A DNA stretch of 64,000 bases from NCBI RefSeq assembly GCF_000949135.2, contig NZ_JTAN02000002.1, forward strand, positions 124,001 through 188,000, given 5' to 3'. The translations under genes and the position numbers were made by a program. Positions within the stretch are counted from its first letter, which is position 1, and each line of letters starts with the position of its first letter. The DNA comes from Burkholderia sp. USMB20. Lineage in GTDB: Bacteria; Pseudomonadota; Gammaproteobacteria; Burkholderiales; Burkholderiaceae. Of the stretch, positions 17,170-29,341 are shown in pieces. The notes below the pieces were generated by a model. The model ran no database searches and was not told the DNA's origin. It saw only the letters and a program-made list of their open reading frames with translations.

Positions 17170-17670
17170 TTACTTCACGGTCAGGCCGATGATCTGCCAC
17201 GCGAACTTGGCTTCGCCGAGCGGCGTCTTGAGCTCGTCGGGATACTGGTCGCGCGGATACATGATCCACAGCGGGCCGTAGTTGTCGTTGCCGAGCACCT
17301 TGCCGTTCATCGTGCGCGCGAGGATCACGCCGTACTTGTCGGCATCCGACACGGGGATCGTGAACGTGTATTCGTCGATGCAGCGGAACTCGATCTGCGT
17401 GCCGTGCGCGTCGACGGCCTTCAGCACGTCGGACAGGCGCGGGCCGGTGAAGGTCGCCCTCGGCGTCCAGCTCGTCGACGTGACGATCGTGTACTGCGGC
17501 AGTGCCATCAGCGCCTGCTCGGTAAAGACGAACATGGTCTTGCCGGGCTGGTTGCTGCGGCCGATCTTGCCGTCGACGGTGAACGTGAACGACGCGGCCC
17601 AGCTCGCGGCAGCGATGCCGAGCAGGCCGGCCGTGACCAGGCTTTTGATCCAGATGGTCGAAACGCGCAT
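17170..17670 (-). CDS. Periplasmic oxidoreductase-fold protein (molybdopterin-domain-like)
   Basis: 166 residues with a signal peptide (LVTAGLLGIAAASWA, cleavage near WAASF). The mature part resembles small stand-alone sulfite-oxidase-type molybdopterin-binding folds: LPQYTIVTSTSWTP, FTGPRLSDVLKAV, PLWIMYPRD and a closing FAWQIIGLTV. I see no clear cofactor Cys in the usual place (one Cys, in FRCIDEYTF), so it may bind a ligand and not catalyse. It lies between a regulator gene and a kinase gene of the same operon. Confidence 0.7.
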   Translation of the reverse strand: MRVSTIWIKSLVTAGLLGIAAASWAASFTFTVDGKIGRSNQPGKTMFVFTEQALMALPQYTIVTSTSWTPRATFTGPRLSDVLKAVDAHGTQIEFRCIDEYTFTIPVSDADKYGVILARTMNGKVLGNDNYGPLWIMYPRDQYPDELKTPLGEAKFAWQIIGLTVK

Positions 17671-17718
17671 GTTTTTCCTTCGGTCGTGTGCGTGTGGTGG
17701 TGGGTTTTCGCCGTGGTC

Positions 17719-18597
17719 TCAGCTCGCGGCGGCGGCCGTGGCGGACGGCAGCGTGATCTTCAGTTCGCGCGCGACTTCGGCGAACAGGATCGGCAGGCGC
17801 ACCGGCTTTTCCTCGCAGCGCGCGTTGTAATGCGACACGATGTGCGCGATTTCGTCCTCGCTCGCCTCGCCGGTGGAGATCTTGCCGGTCAGCAGGAAGA
17901 TCGGCGCGTCGCCGTTCTCGCTCGAGCGGATGCCGCGCACGAGCTCGGCGGCCGTCTGGTCGCCCAGCATCCAGTCGAGGATGTAGCCGTCGAAATCCTC
18001 GACTTCCAGCGCCTTGCGGAACGATGCGCCGTCATAGTAAGGAATCGCGTTCACGCCTTTTTCGATGAAATATTCGCATACGGTTTCGGCGACGTCCTGC
18101 GAATCGTCGACCACCGCGATCCGCGCCGCGTAGACGGTCGGCTGGCTCGAGCGCAGTTCGATCACGTCGACCGGATAGAGGCGGCCTTCGCGTGCGTGCT
18201 GGCGTTCGGTGACGATCCATTCGCCCTGCCACTGCAGCGCGACGAAATCCGTTTCGATCTGGCTGCTGGCCTTCGCCGAGATCGCCGCGCGGCAGCGAAA
18301 GCGGCGCGACTCGATCACGAGCGTCGCGTCGATCATCTCGGCGGCGGCCGGCTGCGTGCCCTTGTCGTCGAGCAGGATCGCGGGCGGCACGCCGAAGTGC
18401 GTCGCGATGTCCTGCAACTGCGACAGGTTCCACGGGATCAGGCCTTTCATCTTGCGCGTGACGACCGAGAAACTGAGGCCCAGCACGTTCGCGATCGTGG
18501 TGTTGTGGCTGCGCGGCGGAATGCCGTTGCGCGTCAGCAGATCGTGCACCTTGGTGGCGGTGATGAGATCGACGTTGGCCTGCTCGCTATTGGGCAT
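17719..18597 (-). CDS. BetR-like DNA-binding protein fused to a receiver domain
   Basis: 292 residues. The N-terminal 75 residues hold a helix-turn-helix resembling the BetR domain (IPPRSHNTTIANVLGLSFSV then VTRKMKGLIPWNLSQLQDIA). A middle region of about 85 residues has no clear domain. The C-terminal receiver (about 165-285) has IAVVDDSQDVAE, the acceptor Asp in YILDWMLGDQ and Thr/Lys landmarks FLLTGK and EEKPVRL. The DNA-binding domain is at the N-terminus, the reverse of most response regulators. It is the first gene of the operon with the periplasmic protein and the hybrid kinase, its likely partner. Confidence 0.85.
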   Translation of the reverse strand: MPNSEQANVDLITATKVHDLLTRNGIPPRSHNTTIANVLGLSFSVVTRKMKGLIPWNLSQLQDIATHFGVPPAILLDDKGTQPAAAEMIDATLVIESRRFRCRAAISAKASSQIETDFVALQWQGEWIVTERQHAREGRLYPVDVIELRSSQPTVYAARIAVVDDSQDVAETVCEYFIEKGVNAIPYYDGASFRKALEVEDFDGYILDWMLGDQTAAELVRGIRSSENGDAPIFLLTGKISTGEASEDEIAHIVSHYNARCEEKPVRLPILFAEVARELKITLPSATAAAAS

Positions 18598-18965
18598 CTC
18601 GATGGGGTCTCCTGAGGTTGAGCGACGAAGAGCATATTCAAAAGTGACGCAATACGCAAACTTTGAAAATGCGAATCACCTTGACATGCCATTTTTCTCC
18701 ATTATTATTGCTCACCACGTCACTATTGTTTGTCGCGTCATGTTTGGAGGCCGGTGTCGACACATTCGGCCCGGCGAAAAGCGGCAGCCAGCGCGTGACT
18801 GAACGATTCGAAGAGAGCCAAAGAGAGCCTGAGAGAGCCTTGGACTGCGTGTCGGCGTGGGTGAATTGTATTCGCCTCGCCGCGCGCAAGCCGGGTACGC
18901 GCTCGCGGGGGCGGGATCGTGCGAAGCAATACGGCGCGAATAAGACGTGGGGAAAAAAGCGCGAA
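18598..18965. other. AT-richer intergenic stretch
   Basis: The region upstream of the BetR/receiver operon is clearly richer in A+T (18630-18730) than its surroundings and presumably carries the operon promoter. No intact gene is supported; open frames on both strands lack ribosome binding sites and domain-like sequence. Confidence 0.5.
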
Positions 18966-19196
18966 ATGGTTCGCCGGTTACTCGCACCGGAGTTGCTGTT
19001 GACCGCGTGTGCGCGGGATCCGTCCGTCACCGGCAATACCGTGCGGATCTGCGATGACATAGGGTGTTTCGATCGCCCTGAAGTTTAGGTTTCCTATCAA
19101 AAGAAGGGCGATCCGGATGGCCGCGAGGATCCGCTCATCGTGTCGCTGAAGCAGGCCGCGAAGACTCAGCCGAAGCCTGCCTATGACCTCGAGTGA
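18966..19196 (+). pseudogene. Degraded lipoprotein gene (Sel1-type lipoprotein remnant)
   Basis: One frame encodes a lipobox-like LLLTACARDPSV, then GNTVRICDDIGCFDRP, then an in-frame TAG at 19086, and continues in the same frame with VSYQKKGDPDGREDPLIVSL and PAYDLE before a TGA at 19194. The two halves read as one N-terminal region of a Sel1-repeat-type lipoprotein known to me from Burkholderia, interrupted by a nonsense codon and cut off before the repeats. The Sel1 assignment is from memory; the in-frame continuation is directly visible. Confidence 0.55.
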
Positions 19197-19475
19197 TTTC
19201 CGCGGCGACGGCGTGTGCCAGGCCGCCGCGCGTCGGGTGTGTCGGCACGCGGCCGGGACGCACCCCGCCGCGGCCTTGCGCGGCTTCGAATCTAGGTCAA
19301 GTTCTAAATGACGCTTCAATCGTAATTGACAAGTACGAAACGGTTCGGCCGGGGTGGACGCTCCCGCACGCGTTTGGCATTGTCGGAACTCATTTCACCT
19401 TTCCACTGGTGAGTTCCCGCAACATCGTGCGATCCGGATCGGCATCGTTCGGCGCCGCGGTGCTCGTCGCTCGTC

Positions 19476-22400
19476 ATGCCGCAGAGTCCGCTCCAATCCC
19501 TGCGCCGCTATCTGAGCATTTCGGTGTTCGGTGGCGGCATCGTCGTTACGATCCTGGTCCTGATTGCATGCGGTCTCGGGATGGTGGCGATCATCTCGGG
19601 CCATGTCGAGGGCGAACGGCGCAATTACCTGAACGGGCTGGAGCAGACGCTCAACGAGATCCAGGTGAGCGAGACGTCGTTCCGCAACGGCGTCACGAAC
19701 GCGCAGCTGATCTGGCGCGAAGCCGATAGCGCGCCCGCGTCGGACGTCGACGCGTTCTTTCGCGACGGCCAGCGCGTCGCGATCCGGCCGCATCCGTCGC
19801 TCGTGCTCGGCGTGCCCGGGCGAACCGGCGATCGCGCCGAGGTGGCGCGCTACCTGTCGCTGTCGGTGCTGCTGTCGCGCATCTGCGCGGCGAGTTCGAT
19901 CAATCGCGGGCGCACGCTGGAGGGTTACCACTACAGCACGCGCACGGGCATGTTCGGGCTGGTGCCGAACCGGAATCCCGACGATCCCGCGCTGGCATCG
20001 CCCGACGCGCGCGCCCGCGTGCTCGATGCGCTGCACATCGATTTCGAGCGCGCGTATCCGCCGATCGTCGATGCCCGGCCGCACGTGCGCTGGCTGCCGC
20101 CGTTCACCGATCCCGTGTCCGGGCAGCCGCGCATCCGGATCGCGGCCGAAGCGCGCGACAACGGCAGGACGTTCGCCGTGCTCGTGACCGAATATTCCCC
20201 CGATTACCTGCTGTCGTGGCTGGCCGATTACCGCCCCGGCGGCGCGTTCTACATCACGACGGCCGATGGCCGGCTCGTCGCGATGGATCCCACCGCGGGC
20301 GATGCGGGCAGCACCGCGCGCCTGCTGGAACTGGCGCCGTGGCGCGGTCGCGCGTCGTCGGGGGCGCCCGTGTTCCGCGACGGCTTCCTGCTGTTTCACG
20401 GCCGGCTCGAATCGACCGGCTGGACGTTCACGTATGCGCTGTCGTGGGCCGACGTCGCGGCTGGTGTCGCGCGTTCGGCCGGCACGCTGCTGGCGGCAAC
20501 GCTGCTGACGCTCACCGTCATGTGGGGATTGCTGCTGCGTTTTCACCGACGCGAGTTCGCGCCGCTCTATGCGCGTTCGCAGCGCGTGTTCGACAGCGAG
20601 GCGCTGTGCCGCAGCGTGATCGAGATGGCGCCGATCGGGCTAGGGCTGATCGCGCGCGACGACGGACATTTCCTGCTCGCGAGCCCCGCGCTGAGGGAGA
20701 TGGTCGCGCGGTTCGGCGGCGACTTTCACGCGCTGTCGAACCAGGTGGCCGCCGCGTGGCAGGCGCACGTCGCCAGCGGCGGCGACGGCGTGCTGCACGA
20801 CGATCTCGTGCTGGGCGGCGGCGAGGACGCGCATCTGCACCTCGAATTCATCGCATGCGGCGCGCGCTATCAGGGGACGGACGTGCTGATTGCCGCGGTC
20901 GCGGACACGACCGCGAAGCATCAACTGATGCAGAAGCTCGAGGAGGCCGTGCGCGCGGCCGACTCGGCGAACGCCGCGAAATCGTCGTTTCTCGCGGCGA
21001 CGAGTCATGAAATCCGCACGCCGCTGAACGTGATCCTCGGCAACCTCGAACTGCTCGAGCGCTCGGCGCTCGACGCGGTACAACATGGCCGGGTCGGCAC
21101 GCTGCGCACGTCGGCGACGAGCCTGCTCGCGCTCGTCAACGACATTCTCGATTTTTCGAAGATCGAGGCCGGCGCGATGCAGGTCGAGTCGATCGAGTTC
21201 GACGCGATCGCGGCGGTCGCACGCGAGTTGAGCGCGTTCGCGCCGATCGCGAAGGCGAAGGGGCTGCAACTCTTCTGCGAAGTCGACGCAGCCGACACGC
21301 AACCGATGCGCGGCGATCCGACGCGGTTCGCGCAGGTACTCGGCAACCTGCTGAACAATGCGATCAAGTTCACGAGCGCGGGCCGCGTGACCGTGCGCGT
21401 GGCGGTCGTCGAGGAAGGCAAAGGCGCGCCGGGGTTGTCGGTCGCGATCGAGGACACGGGAATTGGCATCGCGGCCGAGCATCGGCACAAGCTGTTCAGC
21501 GCGTTCTCGCAGGTCGATTCGTCGATCACGCGGCGCTATGGCGGCACGGGGCTCGGGCTCGCGCTGTGCCAACGGCTCGTCGCGGCGATGGGCGGCCGCA
21601 TCGAGGTGGCGAGCGAGCCGGGCGTCGGCAGTTGCTTCACGGTTCTTCTGCCGCTCGGCGTGGATGTCGCCGCGTCCGGCAGGCCGGCTCGCGCGCGTGC
21701 GCTGACGTTCGTCGCCGCCGATCCCGAGTGGCGTGCGTTCGCGTTGCCGCATCTGCGTGCATGGGGATTCGACATCGACGTGTACGACAGTCCGTCGAGC
21801 CTGCCGGCCGGCGTGGCCGGGCCGGTCGTGCTGTTCGGCGATCCCGATGCCTGGTCGCATGCGGAACTGGATCGCTTGCGCGACTGCGCGCCGCTGATTC
21901 TTGCGACACGCGACGGCCCGCTCGAACCGTACCGGACGGGCGGCACGGTGCGCGTGTCGAGCTATTCGCTCGGCGGTCTGCGTGCGGCGCTGGCCGATGA
22001 CGAGTCGTCGGGCGACGCTTCGCCGGGTGATGCTTCGTCGGGCGACGCTTCGCCGCCGAACGACCACGCGATGCCGCGCGGCGGCGGCCGTGCATTGCGC
22101 GTGCTGGTCGCCGACGACGTCGCCGTCAACGGCTCGATTTTCCGCGAGCAGCTGCAGGCGCTCGGCTGCGCGGCGGCCGAGGTCGAGTCGGGGCGTGCCG
22201 CGCTCGAATCGCTGGCCGGCGGCGGCTGGGACGTGCTGCTGATCGGTGCAGACCTGCCCGACATGTGCGCCCACGTGCTCGCCGAGGCTGCGCGCAGCGC
22301 GGCCGGTTGCGACGTGCTGGTCGTGACGTCGCACCTGACGCCGGACGGCATGCGCCGCTGCGCGGCGGCCGGCGTGCGGCGCGTCCTGACGAAGCCCGTG

Positions 22401-22499
22401 ACGCTCGCGCATCTGCGCGCCGCGCTCGCGCAGCACGACAGCGGCATGCCGTGGCTTAGGCGGCCTGCCGAGCGCGCGACGGCGCTGCGTGACGAGTAA
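19476..22499 (+). CDS. Hybrid sensor histidine kinase with degenerate receiver
   Basis: 1007 residues. TM1 (about 15-40) and TM2 (about 335-355) flank a large periplasmic sensor domain of about 290 residues. A PAS-like segment follows, then HisKA with His511 in [13 protein letters not shown], HATPase_c with NLLNNAIKF, DTGIGIA and GGTGLGLALC, a low-complexity SGDAS linker, and a receiver (about 870-990). The receiver has the acidic pair LVADDV and the Lys in LTKPV, but where the phospho-acceptor Asp should be the sequence is VLLIGADLPD, with Gly924. It cannot take phosphate in the normal way. There is no HPt domain. It is 660 bp upstream of a response regulator gene. Confidence 0.92.
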   Translation: MPQSPLQSLRRYLSISVFGGGIVVTILVLIACGLGMVAIISGHVEGERRNYLNGLEQTLNEIQVSETSFRNGVTNAQLIWREADSAPASDVDAFFRDGQRVAIRPHPSLVLGVPGRTGDRAEVARYLSLSVLLSRICAASSINRGRTLEGYHYSTRTGMFGLVPNRNPDDPALASPDARARVLDALHIDFERAYPPIVDARPHVRWLPPFTDPVSGQPRIRIAAEARDNGRTFAVLVTEYSPDYLLSWLADYRPGGAFYITTADGRLVAMDPTAGDAGSTARLLELAPWRGRASSGAPVFRDGFLLFHGRLESTGWTFTYALSWADVAAGVARSAGTLLAATLLTLTVMWGLLLRFHRREFAPLYARSQRVFDSEALCRSVIEMAPIGLGLIARDDGHFLLASPALREMVARFGGDFHALSNQVAAAWQAHVASGGDGVLHDDLVLGGGEDAHLHLEFIACGARYQGTDVLIAAVADTTAKHQLMQKLEEAVRAADSANAAKSSFLAATSHEIRTPLNVILGNLELLERSALDAVQHGRVGTLRTSATSLLALVNDILDFSKIEAGAMQVESIEFDAIAAVARELSAFAPIAKAKGLQLFCEVDAADTQPMRGDPTRFAQVLGNLLNNAIKFTSAGRVTVRVAVVEEGKGAPGLSVAIEDTGIGIAAEHRHKLFSAFSQVDSSITRRYGGTGLGLALCQRLVAAMGGRIEVASEPGVGSCFTVLLPLGVDVAASGRPARARALTFVAADPEWRAFALPHLRAWGFDIDVYDSPSSLPAGVAGPVVLFGDPDAWSHAELDRLRDCAPLILATRDGPLEPYRTGGTVRVSSYSLGGLRAALADDESSGDASPGDASSGDASPPNDHAMPRGGGRALRVLVADDVAVNGSIFREQLQALGCAAAEVESGRAALESLAGGGWDVLLIGADLPDMCAHVLAEAARSAAGCDVLVVTSHLTPDGMRRCAAAGVRRVLTKPVTLAHLRAALAQHDSGMPWLRRPAERATALRDE

Positions 22500-22526
22500 G
22501 CGGTTGTCGAGCGATCGACCGCCGTG

Positions 22527-22652
22527 AATGCGGCGAATGCAGCGAATGCAGCGAATGCAGCAAATGCAGCACATGCAGCAAATGCACCAAACGCGGCAAA
22601 CGCGGCAAACGCGGCAAACGCGGCAAACGCGGCAAACGCGGCAAACGCGCGG
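22527..22652. repeat. 9-bp tandem repeat, AATGCAGCG/AACGCGGCA units
   Basis: About fourteen head-to-tail 9-bp units behind the kinase gene. The first half is AATGCAGCR, the second half AACGCGGCA, so two sequence variants are each locally homogenised. Read as protein it would give Ala-Ala-Asn repeats, but the open frame (22524-22967) has no ribosome binding site and its remainder is not protein-like, so I treat it as non-coding. Confidence 0.85.
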
Positions 22653-22740
22653 AGCGCTTTGTCGCGGCCGGAAATGAAACAGGCAGGATGCCGGCGGACG
22701 CCGCACGGCACATTTCACATCAACCTGGGAGGGGAACGCC

Positions 22741-22938
22741 GTGCGTCACGCATGGAAGATATTCGCACTGCTGCTCGAGTTCGCCGCGCTTTCCGAGAAG
22801 GGCCGCCGGGAATTCCTGACGCTGATGAACGAGTTTCTACTGATGTCGCCGGCGCAGAAACGACGCGCGATCAACGAATGGAAGAGCAGGACGGATGGCG
22901 ACTCGCCCGATCTGCCGGGCGATTCGGGCCGGCCGTAG
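22741..22938 (+). CDS. Small hypothetical protein between kinase and regulator genes
   Basis: 65 residues, GTG start with an excellent GGGAGGGGA site. The N-terminal two-thirds (KIFALLLEFAALSEKGRREF, NEFLLMSPAQKRRAINEW) is strongly helical and amphipathic; the last 18 residues are Gly/Pro/Asp-rich and likely disordered. No signal peptide. It is not recognised, but its position inside a two-component cluster makes a connector or modulator role possible. Confidence 0.6.
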   Translation: MRHAWKIFALLLEFAALSEKGRREFLTLMNEFLLMSPAQKRRAINEWKSRTDGDSPDLPGDSGRP

Positions 22939-23162
22939 CGCGTCCTCCTGCGGGTTGCGCGCCGTGACCTTGCCGCCGCGTCGCGCGCAACGGACCGACG
23001 TGCGTTCGACCCGGACGGAAGCGCTTCGGGAATTATCTTAAAATCGAGTCACTTTTTATCCGGCGAGCCGATCACGGCCAATCGTCGACGCGATGGTGCG
23101 AGCATGCTTGCCGTCGCGGCGGGAAACCGGATGCATGACTGCAAGCCTCGGGATACAAGAAC

Positions 23163-23846
23163 ATGGACGAATTCTTTGTGCGCGTGATGGTGGCCGATGA
23201 TCATCCGGCGTCCGCGCTCGGCATGTCGCAGGCGCTTCAGGGCAACAGCACGATCCGGCTCGTCGGCACCGTATCGAATTCGACGGATCTGGTCGCCGCG
23301 CTCGACGCGCAGCAGAGCGACGTGCTGGTGCTGGATTACGTGATGCCGGGCGGCAAGTACGGCGACGGCCTCGGGCTGCTGTCGTTCCTGCAGCGCCGCT
23401 TTCCCGCGCTGCATATCGTGACGATCACGATGATCGACAATCCGAGCGTGCTGTATGCGATTCACCGGCAGGGCGTGAGCTGCATCCTCAGCAAGTCCGA
23501 CGCGATCTCGCACCTGATCGGCGCCGTGCATGCGGCCTATGTCGGCGCGAACTACATGTCGCCGCACGTCAAGCAGCTGCTGCAGGACATCGATACGACG
23601 CCGATCGCCCGTGCGCTGACGACGCGCGAGATCGAGGTCGTGCGGTTGTTCTGCGCCGGCTACACGGTCGGCGAGATCGCCGCGCAGCTCCATCGCAGCA
23701 AGCAGACCATCAGCTCGCAGAAGTCGAGTGCGATGAAGAAGCTCGGCATCGTCCGCGATGCCGATCTGATTCGCTATGCCGACGAGGGGAAGCTCCCCGA
23801 CGCGTCGGCGTCGCCCGCGCCGGGCACACCGGGCGCACCCGAATAG
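23163..23846 (+). CDS. LuxR/NarL-family response regulator
   Basis: 227 residues: a receiver with the acidic pair VADDHPAS near the N-terminus and acceptor Asp58 in [11 protein letters not shown], and a C-terminal LuxR-type helix-turn-helix ([20 protein letters not shown] then [20 protein letters not shown]). The TREIEVV and [11 protein letters not shown] motifs recall RcsB/BvgA/EvgA. A hybrid kinase with HPt starts 61 bp downstream on the same strand, its natural phosphodonor; the upstream kinase with the degenerate receiver may be a second input. Confidence 0.93.
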   Translation: MDEFFVRVMVADDHPASALGMSQALQGNSTIRLVGTVSNSTDLVAALDAQQSDVLVLDYVMPGGKYGDGLGLLSFLQRRFPALHIVTITMIDNPSVLYAIHRQGVSCILSKSDAISHLIGAVHAAYVGANYMSPHVKQLLQDIDTTPIARALTTREIEVVRLFCAGYTVGEIAAQLHRSKQTISSQKSSAMKKLGIVRDADLIRYADEGKLPDASASPAPGTPGAPE

Positions 23847-23907
23847 CGTGGCCGGCCGGTCGCGCCGGCCACGCGCGGCACGCCAGTCATCCTCATCACC
23901 CGAACGC

Positions 23908-26970
<3,063 letters not shown>

Positions 26971-26989
26971 GGTTGCGGCGCGCCGCGGC

Positions 26990-27012
26990 GGCGCGCGCCC
27001 GCCGCGCGCGCC
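26990..27012. terminator. GC-rich hairpin between convergent genes
   Basis: GGCGCGCG at 26990-26997 can pair with CGCGCGCC at 27005-27012, between the convergent kinase and acdS genes. No T-run, so termination activity is only possible. Confidence 0.35.
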
Positions 27013-27018
27013 GGTTCG

Positions 27019-28035
27019 TCATCCGTTGCGAAAGATCTCCGCATACGCACTCAACGCCGGCACGCCGCCGAGATGCGCATACAGCACCTTCGACCCCGGT
27101 TCGAATTCGCCGAGGCGCACCTTGTCGATCATCCCGTGCATCGATTTTCCTTCGTAGACGGGATCGGTCAGCATGCCTTCCAGTCGCGCGCACAGACGAA
27201 TCGCCTCGAGCGTGCCGTCGCTCGGCAAACCGTATTCGGGCCCGCCGTAACGCGTGTCGAGCACGACGTCCCGTTCGCCGATGTCGCGCCCCAGGCCGAC
27301 CAGTTCGGCCGTATGCCGTGCGATGCGCGTGATCTGTTCGCGCGTCTGCTCCGGCTTCGCCGACGCATCGATGCCGATCACCCGATCCGCGCGCCCGTCG
27401 GCCGCGAAGCCGACGACCATCCCCGCCTGCGTGCTGCCCGTGACCGAGCAGACCACGACGTAATCGAACTTGAATCCGAGCTGCGCTTCCTGCTCGCGCA
27501 CTTCTTCCGCGAAGCCGACGAAGCCGAGCCCGCCGAGCGGATGCTCGGAACAGCCGGCCGGAATCGGATACGGCTTGCCGCCCGCCTGCCGCACGCTCTC
27601 CATCGCTTCTTCCCAGCTGCGGCGAATGCCGATGTCGAAGCCGTCGGCGACGAGCCGCACGTCGGCGCCCATCATCCGGGACAGCTGGATGTTGCCGACG
27701 CGGTCGTACACGGGATCCTCGTAGTTCACCCAATGTTCCTGCACGAGCACGCATTTCATCCCGAGATGCGCGGCGACGGCCGCGACCTGGCGCGTCTGGT
27801 TCGACTGCACGCCGCCGATCGACACGAGCGTGTCGGCACCTTGCGCGAGCGCGTCGGGCACGAGGTATTCGAGCTTGCGCGTCTTGTTGCCGCCGAACGC
27901 GAGGCCGCTGTTGCAGTCCTCGCGCTTCGCGTACAGCTCGACCTTGCCGCCGAGATGCGCGCTCAGGCGCTTGAGCGGCTGGATCGGCGTCGGGCCGAAC
28001 GTGAGCGGATAACGGGGGAAACGTTGCAGGTTCAT
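27019..28035 (-). CDS. acdS: 1-aminocyclopropane-1-carboxylate deaminase
   Basis: 338 residues, PLP-dependent, fold type II. The PLP lysine is in [13 protein letters not shown], and [15 protein letters not shown] follows. The two residues used to separate true ACC deaminase from D-cysteine desulfhydrase are the expected ones: Glu in DPVYEGKSM (position 295) and Leu in LYAHLGG (position 322). It converts the plant ethylene precursor ACC to 2-oxobutyrate and ammonia, a trait of plant-associated Burkholderia. The start has GGAGACT upstream. The divergent Lrp-type gene is the usual acdR partner. Confidence 0.96.
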   Translation of the reverse strand: MNLQRFPRYPLTFGPTPIQPLKRLSAHLGGKVELYAKREDCNSGLAFGGNKTRKLEYLVPDALAQGADTLVSIGGVQSNQTRQVAAVAAHLGMKCVLVQEHWVNYEDPVYDRVGNIQLSRMMGADVRLVADGFDIGIRRSWEEAMESVRQAGGKPYPIPAGCSEHPLGGLGFVGFAEEVREQEAQLGFKFDYVVVCSVTGSTQAGMVVGFAADGRADRVIGIDASAKPEQTREQITRIARHTAELVGLGRDIGERDVVLDTRYGGPEYGLPSDGTLEAIRLCARLEGMLTDPVYEGKSMHGMIDKVRLGEFEPGSKVLYAHLGGVPALSAYAEIFRNG

Positions 28036-28226
28036 CGACAGTCTCCGAAAGACGGTGGGCAGGAAATCGGATCGGTCGCGTGCGGCCGGTGCGCCGTGTC
28101 CCGATACAAAGATGATAGGCAGGACGCCGGGAAATGAGCTTGCGAAATAAATGTCGAACGCCTACGTTATCGATGTAGAAAAGCAGAAGCAGATAATTTT
28201 GGTTCGCAGAATTCATCGGAGACGCA

Positions 28227-28727
28227 ATGAAATTAGATCGCAGCAGCGCCGCCCCCGCCGATGCCGCGCCGGCGCTCGATCGCATCGACCGCGCGATCCT
28301 GCGGCAGCTGCAGCAGGACGCGTCGATCTCGAACGTGAGCCTCGCCGCGAAGGTGAAGCTGAGCGCGCCGGCATGCCTGCGGCGCGTCGAGCGGCTGAAG
28401 GAGATGGGGTTGATCCGCGGCATCGTCGCGTTGCTCGATCCGAAGCCGCTCGGTGCCGGGATGCTGGTCGTGATCGGCTTCGTGCTCGATCGCTCGACGC
28501 CGGAGGCGTTCGCCGATTTCGAGAAGGCTGCGCAGAAGGTGTCGGGATGCGTCGAGTGCCACGTGGTGACCGGCGAATTCGACTACTTCATGCTGGTCCG
28601 CACGCGCGACAACGAGAGCTTCAATCGCTTGCACGCCGAACAGCTGCTGTACCTGCCCGGCGTGCGGCAGGTGCGCTCGTTCATGGTGCTCAAGGAGATT
28701 TTGTCGACGCATGCGCTGCCGGTTTAG
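28227..28727 (+). CDS. acdR: Lrp-family regulator of acdS (AcdR-like)
   Basis: 166 residues: helix-turn-helix LDRIDRAILRQLQQDASISN with recognition region LSAPACLRRVERLKEMG, and a RAM domain with HVVTGEFDYFMLVRTRD. The start has GGAGACGCA directly before the ATG. It is divergent from acdS with 191 bp between starts. In Pseudomonas and Burkholderia the Lrp-like AcdR in this position activates acdS in response to ACC; the same role is inferred here from position. Confidence 0.88.
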   Translation: MKLDRSSAAPADAAPALDRIDRAILRQLQQDASISNVSLAAKVKLSAPACLRRVERLKEMGLIRGIVALLDPKPLGAGMLVVIGFVLDRSTPEAFADFEKAAQKVSGCVECHVVTGEFDYFMLVRTRDNESFNRLHAEQLLYLPGVRQVRSFMVLKEILSTHALPV

Positions 28728-28776
28728 TGCGGAGCGCCGTCGATTGCCCCTGGTTACGGATATGCCGTTTGGTCGA

Positions 28777-28805
28777 TTGAAAATTCCCGATTGAGTGTAT
28801 ACAAT
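28777..28805 (+). promoter_or_regulatory. Probable sigma-70 promoter of the Xre/RES locus
   Basis: TTGAAA at 28777-28782 and TACAAT at 28800-28805 are separated by exactly 17 bp. The -10 element overlaps the palindrome TGTATACA. The placement, 33 bp before the antitoxin start, fits an autorepressed toxin-antitoxin promoter. Confidence 0.6.
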
Positions 28806-28837
28806 GAGAATTCCAATTAATCCATTTGGGAGTTTCC

Positions 28838-29341
28838 ATGGCAGCAACCACACCGGCGGCTCGTCAGCCGGCCAAGCGGGCTGCCGCGCCCCGCGCCGCG
28901 CCTCAGGCGAGTAGCTCGAACGGCCTGGGCGCCGCCAAGGGCGATTTCGATACCTTTGCCCGGATGGCGCCGATGTCGCAGCGGCGCGCGATTGCGGAGG
29001 GTTTCGACGCGGTCATCATCGAGCGCGTCGCGCGCGAGTTGCTCGGCGTGCCGGTTCAGACCCTCTTGAGCGCGCTGAGCCTGCCCAGCTCGACCATTCT
29101 GCGGAAAATTGCCAAACACGACCGGTTGTCGCAAGGCGAATCCGATCGCGTTGCGCGCGTGCTCTATGTACGGGGTCTCGCCACCGAACTGTTTGAGGAC
29201 GGCGAACGCGCAGCGGCGTGGATGAACCGGGCGAACGCGGAGCTCGACGGTTTGAAGCCGCTCGAAGTGCTCGACGTACAGCCCGGCTACGACCGGGTGC
29301 GCGACATTCTGAACCGCGCCCAGTTCGGGGTCGGCGCGTGA
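28838..29341 (+). CDS. Xre/MbcA/ParS-family antitoxin (DUF2384)
   Basis: 167 residues. The N-terminal 40 residues are Ala/Pro-rich and disordered; the middle has a helix-turn-helix-like part (VARELLGVPVQTLLSALSLP then SSTILRKIAKHDRLSQGESD), and the C-terminus is the toxin-binding segment AAWMNRANAELDGLKPLEVL. This is the DUF2384 antitoxin architecture. The ATG at 28838 has GGGAG upstream. Its stop codon overlaps the toxin's GTG start (GTGA), so translation is coupled. Confidence 0.9.
   Translation: MAATTPAARQPAKRAAAPRAAPQASSSNGLGAAKGDFDTFARMAPMSQRRAIAEGFDAVIIERVARELLGVPVQTLLSALSLPSSTILRKIAKHDRLSQGESDRVARVLYVRGLATELFEDGERAAAWMNRANAELDGLKPLEVLDVQPGYDRVRDILNRAQFGVGA

Noticed and set aside
15307-18615. 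Open frame of 1102 codons on the plus strand
   Set aside because: It is antisense to the kinase, periplasmic-protein and BetR/receiver genes, which have clear domains. Its Arg/His/Asp/Gln-rich composition is typical of the shadow of GC-rich codons.
22524-22967. Ala-Ala-Asn repeat protein
   Set aside because: The repeat is a 9-bp microsatellite in frame by chance. There is no ribosome site, and the frame then runs out of phase over the small gene at 22741.
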